DNA of 64,000 nucleotides from Chryseobacterium rhizoplanae (GTDB lineage Bacteria; Bacteroidota; Bacteroidia; Flavobacteriales; Weeksellaceae): assembly GCF_900182655.1 (NCBI RefSeq), contig NZ_FXTC01000002.1:186001-250000 (forward strand), in the 5' to 3' direction. Position 1 is the stretch's first letter; each line of letters begins with the position of its first letter. This document shows positions 43,975 to 51,555 of this stretch, one piece after another. The notes beneath the pieces are model-generated. The model saw only the letters and a list, made by a program, of their open reading frames with translations. It was not told where the DNA came from and did no database searches. The translations under genes were made by a program, and so were the position numbers.

Positions 43975-44147
43975 CGGATATTTTTTTCTTTCATTAAAAA
44001 CCTATGGACTTCGGCGTTAAAATGAATGACTTAGCATAATAAATCTTAAATTTTTACAAATTCATGTAAGAACCCGTTAAAAAAACCGAATTATTCCTTC
44101 ATGGCATAGTGTTTGGAAATTTAAGCCTAACCAAACATTTAAGTATT

Positions 44148-44543
44148 ATGAAAAAAGCAATTAAAATCTTAGGAGTTATGATGCTGTTAGTATTTACAGC
44201 ATTATCTTTTTCGTCGTGCAGTAAGGATGATGACCCGGTAAACAACGAATTCTTTGCGGGAACATATAAAGGAAGTATTTCTTACAAAGATGGCGGGTCT
44301 ACCAATATAAGTACAGATAACGGAAGTGTTTTTGTAACGAAGATCGCCAGCGGCACAAAGTATAATTTCGCTTTCTCAAACAGCATTCCGGATCTGAACG
44401 GAATAGAGTTTAATCAGGAAGGAGATCATACTCTTGTTATGATTGGTTCTACAGCAACCTCTTATATCAGAATTGACAACAATACGTTAAAAATACTCTA
44501 CGCAAAGGATGGTAAAACGTGGACAGCCAACTGTACGCGCTAA
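44148..44543 (+). CDS. Small lipoprotein of unknown function
   Basis: 131 residues from ATG 44148. The signal KKAIKILGVMMLLVFTALS is followed by FSSCSKDDDPVNNEFF, an SPII lipobox with an acidic stretch after the Cys that fits surface lipoproteins of this group. The rest (GTYKGSISYKDGGSTNIS, DLNGIEFNQEGDHTLVMIG) is a small beta-rich domain. No exact -7 element lies upstream; an inverted repeat TGTTTGG-N14-CCAAACA (44110-44137) does. Function unknown. Confidence 0.75.
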   Translation: MKKAIKILGVMMLLVFTALSFSSCSKDDDPVNNEFFAGTYKGSISYKDGGSTNISTDNGSVFVTKIASGTKYNFAFSNSIPDLNGIEFNQEGDHTLVMIGSTATSYIRIDNNTLKILYAKDGKTWTANCTR

Positions 44544-44569
44544 CCTCCTGTCTATTTATATATTATTGC

Positions 44570-44599
44570 AAGCCTGTTTTCATCTGAAGACAGGCTTTT
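44570..44599 (+). terminator. Terminator after the small lipoprotein gene
   Basis: AAGCCTGTTTTC (44570-44581) pairs with GAAGACAGGCTT (44586-44597) over 12 positions with one G-T wobble, then TTC. Confidence 0.7.
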
Positions 44600-44690
44600 C
44601 TATTGTAAATGAAGCGTTTTAATTTTTTTTTAAGCAGTAATAAACTTTAGTTAAGTTTAAAAATCCAACTTTTCCAGCCTGCTTTTTGCA

Positions 44691-44698
44691 TATCTTTA
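44691..44698 (+). promoter_or_regulatory. Variant -7 element (TATCTTTA)
   Basis: TATCTTTA differs from TAnnTTTG only in the last base and lies 27 nt before ATG 44725. The same variant occurs before the gene at 56150. Confidence 0.4.
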
Positions 44699-44724
44699 TT
44701 CAACAAAAACAAACAGTAATTCTT

Positions 44725-45018
44725 ATGAAAAAATTATTATCTGCAATGTCATTGATCCTTGGATTAGGACTTGCAACTGCTCAGCAGACTGCTCCCGCTA
44801 CAAGCACTCAGGCTCATCCAGCTGTAAAAACTACAGTGAAAGCCGCTAAACCTGCAGAAGTAAAAGCTGCAAAACCAGCAATGGATGCAAAAGCAGCGAA
44901 GCCTGCACAACCGGCTGCCAAAATGAAAAAAGACGGCACACCTGACAAAAGATATAAAGAAAACAAGCACCTGAAAAAAGATGGTACTCCTGATAAAAGG
45001 TACAAGGTGAACAAATAA
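44725..45018 (+). CDS. Small exported Ala/Lys-rich protein with two DGTPDKRYK repeats
   Basis: 97 residues from ATG 44725. Signal peptide KKLLSAMSLILGLGLATAQ, a low-complexity Ala/Lys/Pro region (about 25-65), then two copies of KKDGTPDKRYK separated by ENKHL, ending KVNK. The repeat resembles the 'PBCV-specific basic adaptor' motif (x-KKDGTPDMRYKxN), which I recall from chlorella-virus proteins and small bacterial proteins; this should be confirmed by profile search. The mature protein is very basic and could bind polyanions or the cell surface. Function unknown. Confidence 0.7.
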   Translation: MKKLLSAMSLILGLGLATAQQTAPATSTQAHPAVKTTVKAAKPAEVKAAKPAMDAKAAKPAQPAAKMKKDGTPDKRYKENKHLKKDGTPDKRYKVNK

Positions 45019-45067
45019 GCATAACATTAACATATAGTTGTTATTTTCATAATCAAATTTCGAAAAG

Positions 45068-45096
45068 CCGGTGGAACTTGTTCCATCGGTTTTTTT
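45068..45096 (+). terminator. Terminator after the DGTPDKRYK-repeat gene
   Basis: CCGGTGGAAC (45068-45077), TT, GTTCCATCGG (45080-45089): a 10-bp stem with one G-T wobble, followed by seven T. Confidence 0.85.
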
Positions 45097-45141
45097 ATGT
45101 GAAGCTTTGTAAAAAATGATTCCATATTCTCTACTTATTTA

Positions 45142-45149
45142 TAAATTTG
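45142..45149 (+). promoter_or_regulatory. -7 promoter element only 4 nt before the GH3-family start
   Basis: TAAATTTG, exact TAnnTTTG, ends at 45149; the ATG is at 45154. The expected transcription start falls at or next to the ATG, predicting a leaderless or near-leaderless mRNA. Confidence 0.55.
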
Positions 45150-45153
45150 ACCC

Positions 45154-46653
45154 ATGTTAAACTTCTTCAAGAAAAATGCGGCTTTGATTTGGGCAAAGAA
45201 ACATGTCCAAAAAGCGGAGGATTTCAAAAAAAATGCAGAGAAAAACCAGGAGGATTTATTACTTTCTCTAGTCAACACGGCTCAAAAAACACTTTTTGGC
45301 CGGGAACATGATTTTGAAAATATCCGTTCTGTGAAAGATTTTCAGGACAGAGTTCCGGTAGCAGATTATGAAGATCTTAAACCTTATATAGAGCGGGTAA
45401 AAAAAGGGCAGGCCAATATTCTATGGACAGAAACCCCTGAATATTTTGCCAAAACTTCCGGAACAACTTCCGGATCTAAATATATCCCGATTTCCAAAGA
45501 AGGAATGCCGCTTCAGGTTGCCGGTGCCCAAAGCGCTCTATTTCATTATATCAGTAAAAAAAATAATGCGGACTTTGTAAACGGGAAAATGATTTTTCTG
45601 CAGGGAAGCCCTGAGCTGGAGGAGGTTTTCGGAATAAAAACAGGAAGATTATCCGGTATTGTAGCGCACCATATCCCGAATTATCTGCAGAAAAACCGTC
45701 TTCCAAGCTGGGAAACCAATATTATGGAAGACTGGGAAGCCAAAGTAGATAAAATCATTGAGGAAACGGAGCGCGAAAACATGACCCTGATCTCAGGAAT
45801 TCCGCCATGGCTGATCATGTATTTTGAGAAGTTAACAGAAAAACACGGCAAAAAGATCAAACAGCTTTTCCCGAATCTGCAGCTTATCGTTACCGGAGGT
45901 GTTAATTACGAACCTTACCGTGATAAAATGGAGGATCTTCTGGGAGGAAAAGTAGATATTATCCAGACATTTCCTGCTTCTGAAGGCTTTTTTGCTTTTC
46001 AGGACGATTATACAAAAGAAGGTCTTCTGCTACTGACCAATCATGGGATCTTTTATGAATTTATTCCTTTGGAAGAATATGGCAAGCCTGGAGCGAGAAG
46101 ATTAACATTGAAAGAAATTGAGCTTCATAAAGATTACGCCCTGATCCTTACCACCAATTCCGGACTGTGGGCTTATTCTATCGGTGATGTTGTAAGATTT
46201 ATCAGCAAAGATCCTTACAGGGTTCTGGTAAGTGGCAGGACCAAACATTTTACTTCGGCATTCGGGGAACATGTGATTGCTTTTGAGGTGGAAGAAGCGA
46301 TGAAAGCTACTCTTGAAAAATATCCGGCACAGATTACAGAATTCCATCTTGCTCCGCAGGTAAACCCGGGTGAAGGACTTCCGTACCATGAGTGGCTGAT
46401 AGAATTTGAAAAGGAACCGGAGGATTTGGATGTATTCAGGGATGAGCTGGATCTGCAGCTGAGAGCAAGAAACACTTATTATGATGATCTTATTTCCGGA
46501 AATATTTTACAAAAACTGCATATTACCAGACTTCAAAAGAATGCCTTTCATGAATATGCCAAATCTCAGGGGAAACTGGGAGGCCAAAACAAGACTCCGA
46601 GATTAGCTAATGACAGAAACATTGCAGATATCTTAGAAATTTACAAAAATTAA
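45154..46653 (+). CDS. GH3-family acyl-adenylating protein
   Basis: 499 residues. The family is named for plant GH3 auxin-amido synthetases, members of the ANL (acyl-adenylate) superfamily. Seen here: AKTSGTTSGSKYIPISKEG, the Ser/Thr-Gly-rich ATP-binding loop; FPASEGFFAFQDD; GLWAYSIGDVVRF, the conserved Tyr-Ser-Ile-Gly-Asp segment; and VSGRTKHFTSAFGEHV. Plant enzymes join amino acids to acidic hormones; bacterial members are common in Bacteroidota, mostly with unknown substrates. It stands alone between two terminated genes. Confidence 0.85.
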   Translation: MLNFFKKNAALIWAKKHVQKAEDFKKNAEKNQEDLLLSLVNTAQKTLFGREHDFENIRSVKDFQDRVPVADYEDLKPYIERVKKGQANILWTETPEYFAKTSGTTSGSKYIPISKEGMPLQVAGAQSALFHYISKKNNADFVNGKMIFLQGSPELEEVFGIKTGRLSGIVAHHIPNYLQKNRLPSWETNIMEDWEAKVDKIIEETERENMTLISGIPPWLIMYFEKLTEKHGKKIKQLFPNLQLIVTGGVNYEPYRDKMEDLLGGKVDIIQTFPASEGFFAFQDDYTKEGLLLLTNHGIFYEFIPLEEYGKPGARRLTLKEIELHKDYALILTTNSGLWAYSIGDVVRFISKDPYRVLVSGRTKHFTSAFGEHVIAFEVEEAMKATLEKYPAQITEFHLAPQVNPGEGLPYHEWLIEFEKEPEDLDVFRDELDLQLRARNTYYDDLISGNILQKLHITRLQKNAFHEYAKSQGKLGGQNKTPRLANDRNIADILEIYKN

Positions 46654-46696
46654 TCATATTTTTTCAATTCCAAAAACGTATATTCGAAAAAAATTA

Positions 46697-46704
46697 TAAA
46701 TTTG
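46697..46704 (+). promoter_or_regulatory. -7 promoter element for the lipoprotein gene at 46723
   Basis: TAAATTTG, exact match, 18 nt before the ATG. Confidence 0.55.
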
Positions 46705-46722
46705 AAAAACTAAAAGAAAATA

Positions 46723-47085
46723 ATGAAAGCATCTGTACTGTTGAAATCATCTTTACTAACCTCTTTATTTGTTATTACGTCTTGCGCGACGACAAAATAC
46801 AGCGAAGATATTTCAAAAAACAACTACTCTAATCTTGAAGCCGGAAAAATCTACAAAGTAACGATGAGAGATGGCTCTCCGAAACAGACCATCTTATTCA
46901 GAAACATGGTGGGTGATAATCTTGTAGGTACAGCAGGCAAGAAAGACAGTACGGAAGTTATCATTCCTAAATCAAATGTAGCGGCTGTAAAAGACAGAAG
47001 AAAAGCAAGAATTGCTGCCGGAGCTACTCTTATCGGAGCAGCGGGTGTTGCTGCCATCGTAATCAGTTCCTCAAGAGCTGACTAA
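46723..47085 (+). CDS. Small lipoprotein of unknown function
   Basis: 120 residues. SPII signal with lipobox ITSCATTKYSED; middle segment GKIYKVTMRDGSPKQTILF and GDNLVGTAGKKDSTEVIIPKS suggest a small beta barrel-like domain. The C-terminal AARIAAG-type stretch (ATLIGAAGVAAIVISS) is a hydrophobic glycine-zipper-like helix. No family recognised; envelope-located by its signal. Confidence 0.72.
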   Translation: MKASVLLKSSLLTSLFVITSCATTKYSEDISKNNYSNLEAGKIYKVTMRDGSPKQTILFRNMVGDNLVGTAGKKDSTEVIIPKSNVAAVKDRRKARIAAGATLIGAAGVAAIVISSSRAD

Positions 47086-47143
47086 AATAGATTTTATCTT
47101 TTGAGATATATTTAATATATCTTTCAAAAATTGTCATATGGAT

Positions 47144-47173
47144 AGTCCTAAATAAATTTTTAGGGCTATTTTT
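47144..47173 (+). terminator. Terminator whose T run is part of the next promoter
   Basis: AGTCCTAAA (47144-47152) pairs with TTTAGGGCT (47159-47167) over 9 positions with one T-G wobble; then ATTTTTG. The last stem base and the T run are also the -7 element of the MFS gene. Confidence 0.65.
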
Positions 47174-47174
47174 G
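47167..47174 (+). promoter_or_regulatory. -7 promoter element only 3 nt before the MFS start
   Basis: TATTTTTG, exact TAnnTTTG, followed after 3 nt by ATG 47178. It overlaps the T run of the upstream terminator and predicts a near-leaderless mRNA. Confidence 0.5.
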
Positions 47175-47177
47175 TTC

Positions 47178-48413
47178 ATGATTTCCTTTACCCCGTTACA
47201 AACATTACAAAATGTTGAGTTCAGAAATCTTCTCACCGGGAGATTTTTTATTGTTTTAGCTTTCAGAATGCTGGCCACTTTATTAGGATGGTGGGTGTAT
47301 CAATTAACAAAAGATCCTTTTTCAATAGGCCTTATCGGGTTATCAGAGGTAATTCCTGCTGTAAGCTGTGCACTGTATGCGGGACACGTTATTGATATGA
47401 ATGAGAAAAAGAGACTGCTTCTCATCTGTAATTATGCTTATATTTTCCTGATCGGGCTTCTTTTGGTTCCTGCATTCCTCGATGTAGAAATGCATTTCAC
47501 CGGACATCAGATCACCTATTATATCTATGGAGTTATCTTTTTTACCGGAATAGCAAGGGCATTCATTGGTCCTATTGTTCCTTCAATGATTCCTAAAATT
47601 GTAAAGAAAGAAAACCTTCCCAATGCAGTTACTCTAAACCAGGCCACTTTCCTGATATCTTCTGTGTGCGGACATGCGGTAGGGGGTATTCTTATTGGGT
47701 TTATTGGTGTAAAATGGACATTGGTCGCTATTTTAGCATTAATATTTCTTGCTTCATTATTTTTCTGGCAGCTTCACAAACAGCATTCAGAGTATAAAAA
47801 AGAAACGGTAAATGTGGTGGAAAGTATGCGTGAAGGAATTTCTTATATTTTCAAAACCAAAGAAATTTTAGGGGCATTATGTCTTGATATGTTTGCTGTA
47901 CTTTTTGGAGGTGCAGTGGCTATGATTCCTGTATTTGCTACTGATATTCTCAATTCGGGGGCGGAAGGTTTCGGATTACTGAATGCAGCATCTGATATTG
48001 GATCAATGTGTATCATTACCATTCTGTCTATTGTTCCTCTCCGAAAGAATCAGGGGAAAATACTTCTTGCTGTTGTTACCGGATTCGGGCTTTGTATCAT
48101 TGGTTTCGGTTTATCCAAATTGTATTGGCTGTCTTTCATGTTCCTTGTGATGAGCGGAATGCTTGATGGAATTTCTGTAGTCATCCGAGGTACCATTGTA
48201 CAACTAAAGACACCTGATCATATAAGAGGACGCGTTCTCAGTGTAAATTCAATTTTCATTATGTCCAGCAATGAAATGGGACAATTTGAAAGTGGTGTTA
48301 TGGCTAAATTACTAGGCGTAGTACGCTCTGTAGTATTTGGCGGCTGTATGACTGTTTTAGTTGCCCTGCTTGTAGGAAGCACCAATCCTAAATTGAGGAA
48401 GATGCAATATTAA
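47178..48413 (+). CDS. MFS transporter (MFS_3/enterobactin-exporter-like)
   Basis: About 411 residues, 12 predicted helices. The N-terminal VEFRNLLTGRFFIVLAFRML, GWWVYQLTKDPFSIGLIGL and the loop DMNEKKRLLLICNYAYIF match the EntS-like/MFS_3 branch, as does PSMIPKIVKKENLPNAVTLNQ. RGTIVQLKTPDHIRGRVLSV lies in the second half. Such proteins export siderophores, macrolides or other small molecules; the substrate is unknown. I chose ATG 47178 over TTG 47172, which lies inside the -7 element. Confidence 0.88.
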   Translation: MISFTPLQTLQNVEFRNLLTGRFFIVLAFRMLATLLGWWVYQLTKDPFSIGLIGLSEVIPAVSCALYAGHVIDMNEKKRLLLICNYAYIFLIGLLLVPAFLDVEMHFTGHQITYYIYGVIFFTGIARAFIGPIVPSMIPKIVKKENLPNAVTLNQATFLISSVCGHAVGGILIGFIGVKWTLVAILALIFLASLFFWQLHKQHSEYKKETVNVVESMREGISYIFKTKEILGALCLDMFAVLFGGAVAMIPVFATDILNSGAEGFGLLNAASDIGSMCIITILSIVPLRKNQGKILLAVVTGFGLCIIGFGLSKLYWLSFMFLVMSGMLDGISVVIRGTIVQLKTPDHIRGRVLSVNSIFIMSSNEMGQFESGVMAKLLGVVRSVVFGGCMTVLVALLVGSTNPKLRKMQY

Positions 48414-48473
48414 TTCATTGTTTCTCAGTCTATTTAAAAATCTGATACGAAAAAATCAGAATTCGAAATACTT

Positions 48474-48507
48474 AAAATCAGAATAGAACGTTTTCTATTC
48501 TGATTTT
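48474..48507 (+). terminator. 15-bp perfect hairpin after the MFS gene
   Basis: AAAATCAGAATAGAA (48474-48488), a 4-nt loop, TTCTATTCTGATTTT (48493-48507). The T-rich end suits the plus strand, and the A-rich start could make it work on the other strand as well. Confidence 0.85.
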
Positions 48508-48716
48508 ACTTTTATAGGTGTTTATTCAAAATTATTCGAAGGATTAAATCCCAAATATTCAGTGAAATCATAAATATCTTTACGACCTCTGTATAATTTA
48601 ACTTAAATAACAAAATACAATATTAGAAATCAATATATTAGTTTCATTAAATATATCTCAAAATCTTTAATTTAACGTTAATAATTTTTTATATTTGCTT
48701 GATAAAATATCCCCCT
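48508..48716 (+). promoter_or_regulatory. Upstream region of the adhesin pair, with -7 element
   Basis: An AT-rich gap with TATATTTG (48690-48697), an exact TAnnTTTG, 19 nt before ATG 48717. A variant TATCTTTA lies at 48575-48582. No ORF or RNA gene seen. Confidence 0.5.
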
Positions 48717-49328
48717 ATGTATAAACTTTTACTAATTTTGAGTTTTTTCATTGTAAATTATTCGGCAAAAGCCCAGAATTTCACTGACAAAGCGTTAACC
48801 CAAGCCGTTTTGCAGCTCAATGCTTCCAAAACAGCGAATGATTACGACAATGTTTTCAATAAATTTTCAGGAGCAAAAACTTCAGAAACATGGCAGTCTA
48901 ATTATTACGCCGCTGTTGCGCTCTATCTTAAAAACGAAACCCTGCTAAAGAAATCATCCGGAGCAAGCCTTATGGATGACAACGCTTTTGCCAGAAAAAT
49001 AGCAACAGGAATATGGACTGCACAAAGAGATAACGCTGAGATCAACATATTATTAGGTTTACTGTATGTTCAGAAAATTCAGATTGATGGCTCTCAAAAC
49101 AGTCAACCGGATCAGGATGTCATCTCTCAAAGTATAGTAAAAGCTGAAACCCACTCTGTCAACAACCCGAGACTGACTGTTCTTCAGGCAAAAATCAAAG
49201 AAAAATCAGGTGATCAACAGAATGCTGACATTTTATACCGTAAAGCTTTAAACGAATTTTCCAACCCAAACTCTTCAGACAGTAAATCTCCAACATGGGG
49301 AAAACAATTGGTACCTTCTGTTCAATAA
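48717..49328 (+). CDS. Secreted protein of unknown function upstream of an adhesin gene
   Basis: 203 residues from ATG 48717; the TTG at 48699 is rejected because it is directly next to the -7 element. Signal peptide YKLLLILSFFIVNYSAKAQ, then an all-helical mature part (LTQAVLQLNASKTANDYDNV, YYAAVALYLKNETLL) with TPR-like spacing (LLGLLYVQKIQ, LQAKIKEKSGDQQNADILYR). It resembles small flavobacterial periplasmic TPR proteins. The T9SS adhesin gene begins 29 nt later, so the two are probably co-transcribed. Confidence 0.72.
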   Translation: MYKLLLILSFFIVNYSAKAQNFTDKALTQAVLQLNASKTANDYDNVFNKFSGAKTSETWQSNYYAAVALYLKNETLLKKSSGASLMDDNAFARKIATGIWTAQRDNAEINILLGLLYVQKIQIDGSQNSQPDQDVISQSIVKAETHSVNNPRLTVLQAKIKEKSGDQQNADILYRKALNEFSNPNSSDSKSPTWGKQLVPSVQ

Positions 49329-49357
49329 TTTGAAGATAAAAAATTAAAATGATTCAC

Positions 49358-51454
49358 ATGAAAAAACATCTACTCGTTTTTCTATTTTTCTTAGCTCAAA
49401 TGGCTTTTGCACAGCAGGACTGCATTACTGCCATACCGATATGCAGCGATGCCGCTATTTCTCTTACGCCTAACGGCTGGGGGACTGTCAAAGAAGGTCA
49501 GGTGGGCTGCCTTGGCCCTAATGGGGAGAGTAATTCCATATGGCTTACTTTCAGCATAGAAACCGCCGGAACACTTACTTTTGTAGTAACTCCTACAGGT
49601 CCCTCTGCTGTGGGTATTGACTATGACTTTGCCCTGTATGGTCCCAATCACAACTGCGCCAATACAACAGCTACCCCATTAAGATGTTCTTATGCCGGCG
49701 TTAACGGAAGCATCATCAACCCTACCGGGCTTAATATGACTTCTACGGACACAACTGAAGGAGGAGGAGGCGACGGTTATGTAAAATATATTGATGTACT
49801 TCCCGGACAGGTGTATCATCTTCTTTTAAATAACTATTCTACGCAAATTGCTCCATTTACCCTATCTTTTGGAGGAACAGCCAAGCTTCTTACTCCGTTT
49901 GATCATAATTCGGCACAGGTTTATCAACCTAATCCGTTTTTACAGCCTGGCCCAACACAAAACGGAGAGATCCCGGTATGTGGTAAAATTGTAAACTATG
50001 ATTTTTCTACATTTTCTGCACATATCTTAAATTCCAATCCTAATTTTGTAGTAAAATATTATGCTTCAGCAACAGACGCATTAGACGATTTAAACCCAAT
50101 TACTGCACCTACGAATATTAATGTAGCTAACACTTATACGTATGCAATCAGCTATGTTGATCCCAATAGCCCGACCAGCTTCTTAAATCAGTGTAGAGAA
50201 TATGGACAGATAAAATTCATTGATAAATCTTTTACTCTGAACCCTGCAACACTTACTTCTTGCAGCAACAATAATTCAGGAACTGCAATGTATGATCTAT
50301 CTACAGCAACTGTAGGAGCTGCTCCCAATCATATATTAAAGTACTACCCTACTATGTATGATCTTAACCATGGAACCAATGAGATCACCAATCCTTACAT
50401 GTTTGTTTCGGCAGAAGGTTCAGTTTTTGTACAGGCAACCAACGAATTTGGATGTACAGCTGCCGCTGAAATTACACTTAAATTCTATCCTTTGGTTACA
50501 GCAACAGATGGTTCATTAAGATCTTGCTTTATAGAATCAAACCCATCTACTGCTTTATTCAATCTGGCAAACGCTGCGGTTACAAGTCCTACAGGAACTA
50601 CAACCAAGAGATATTTCCCATCATTGACAGATGCAATAGATGCAACAAACGAAATTTTAGGATTTAATAATTATATTGCCCCAAGTGGATTTGTATACGT
50701 TAGAGTATCAGACAACCGCGGATGTTATACGATTGCAAAAATTACCCTGACAGTAATTGCCCCTGTGACATCAAGTGTTCTGAAAGATAAGATTATCTGT
50801 ATGGAAGACACCACAACTCTTGATGCCGGCCCAGGCTTCAACGGTTATGAATGGAGCACAGGAGCAACCACTCAGTCTATCAAAAATGTAGGAGTAGGAA
50901 TTTACTGGGTAAAACTGAAAACAGGAGATTGTATCGCAACACAAAAAGTCACTGTATACCCTTCTGATCAGCCGGTTGTATCAAGTATTGATGTTTCCAA
51001 CACTACATTAACAATCAATGTTATAGGAGGAACACCGGATTACCAGTATTCTATGGATAAAATCATATGGCAGCCTTCCAATACATTCTCGAATGTAGCA
51101 AGAGGAACATACAAAGTATATGTAAAAGATGCTTATGACTGCGAACCTATTGAAGTTACCGTAGTGGTACCTAATCTGATCAATATGATTACTCCAAACG
51201 GAGATGGCGTGAACGACGTTGTAGATTATTCTGCAATTGCAGACAAACAAAACCTAGTATTAAGTATCTTTGACAGATACGGAACAAAAATCCACCAGGG
51301 AGACAAATCCAATGGATACAAATGGGACGGAACTATTGCAGGGAAGAAGATTCCAACTGGTACATACTGGTATTCTGTAACATGGAATGAGAATGACAAG
51401 AAGAACACTCCGTTCAAGTTTTCAGGTTGGATCGTTGTAAAAAACAGAGAATAA
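49358..51454 (+). CDS. T9SS type-B secreted adhesin-like protein, copy A1
   Basis: About 698 residues from ATG 49358; ATG 49349 adds three. Signal peptide to AFAQ, then N-terminal domain type A: QQDCITAIPICSDAAIS, SIWLTFSIETAGTLTFVVTP and DYDFALYGPNHNC. The middle holds two Cys-bounded repeat units of about 85 residues (NNNSGTAMYDL...GCTAAAEITLKFYP and SCFIESNPSTALFNL...GCYTIAKITLTV). The last 220 residues have GYEWSTGATTQSIKNVG and the gliding-motility-type C-terminal domain (ITPNGDGVNDVVDYSA, IFDRYGTKI, GWIVVKNRE), C-terminal type 1. Exported by the type IX system to the cell surface. Confidence 0.88.
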   Translation: MKKHLLVFLFFLAQMAFAQQDCITAIPICSDAAISLTPNGWGTVKEGQVGCLGPNGESNSIWLTFSIETAGTLTFVVTPTGPSAVGIDYDFALYGPNHNCANTTATPLRCSYAGVNGSIINPTGLNMTSTDTTEGGGGDGYVKYIDVLPGQVYHLLLNNYSTQIAPFTLSFGGTAKLLTPFDHNSAQVYQPNPFLQPGPTQNGEIPVCGKIVNYDFSTFSAHILNSNPNFVVKYYASATDALDDLNPITAPTNINVANTYTYAISYVDPNSPTSFLNQCREYGQIKFIDKSFTLNPATLTSCSNNNSGTAMYDLSTATVGAAPNHILKYYPTMYDLNHGTNEITNPYMFVSAEGSVFVQATNEFGCTAAAEITLKFYPLVTATDGSLRSCFIESNPSTALFNLANAAVTSPTGTTTKRYFPSLTDAIDATNEILGFNNYIAPSGFVYVRVSDNRGCYTIAKITLTVIAPVTSSVLKDKIICMEDTTTLDAGPGFNGYEWSTGATTQSIKNVGVGIYWVKLKTGDCIATQKVTVYPSDQPVVSSIDVSNTTLTINVIGGTPDYQYSMDKIIWQPSNTFSNVARGTYKVYVKDAYDCEPIEVTVVVPNLINMITPNGDGVNDVVDYSAIADKQNLVLSIFDRYGTKIHQGDKSNGYKWDGTIAGKKIPTGTYWYSVTWNENDKKNTPFKFSGWIVVKNRE

Positions 51455-51471
51455 TCCTTATATAATATGAG

Positions 51472-51496
51472 AAAGCCGCTTTGGCGGCTTTTTCTT
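51472..51496 (+). terminator. Terminator after copy A1
   Basis: AAAGCCGC (51472-51479), TTTG, GCGGCTTT (51484-51491), then TTTCTTTT. Confidence 0.85.
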
Positions 51497-51555
51497 TTAA
51501 CAAACCATGAAAAATTAATTGAGCCCAATTTTGTTTAACAAAAATCGTTTCAACA

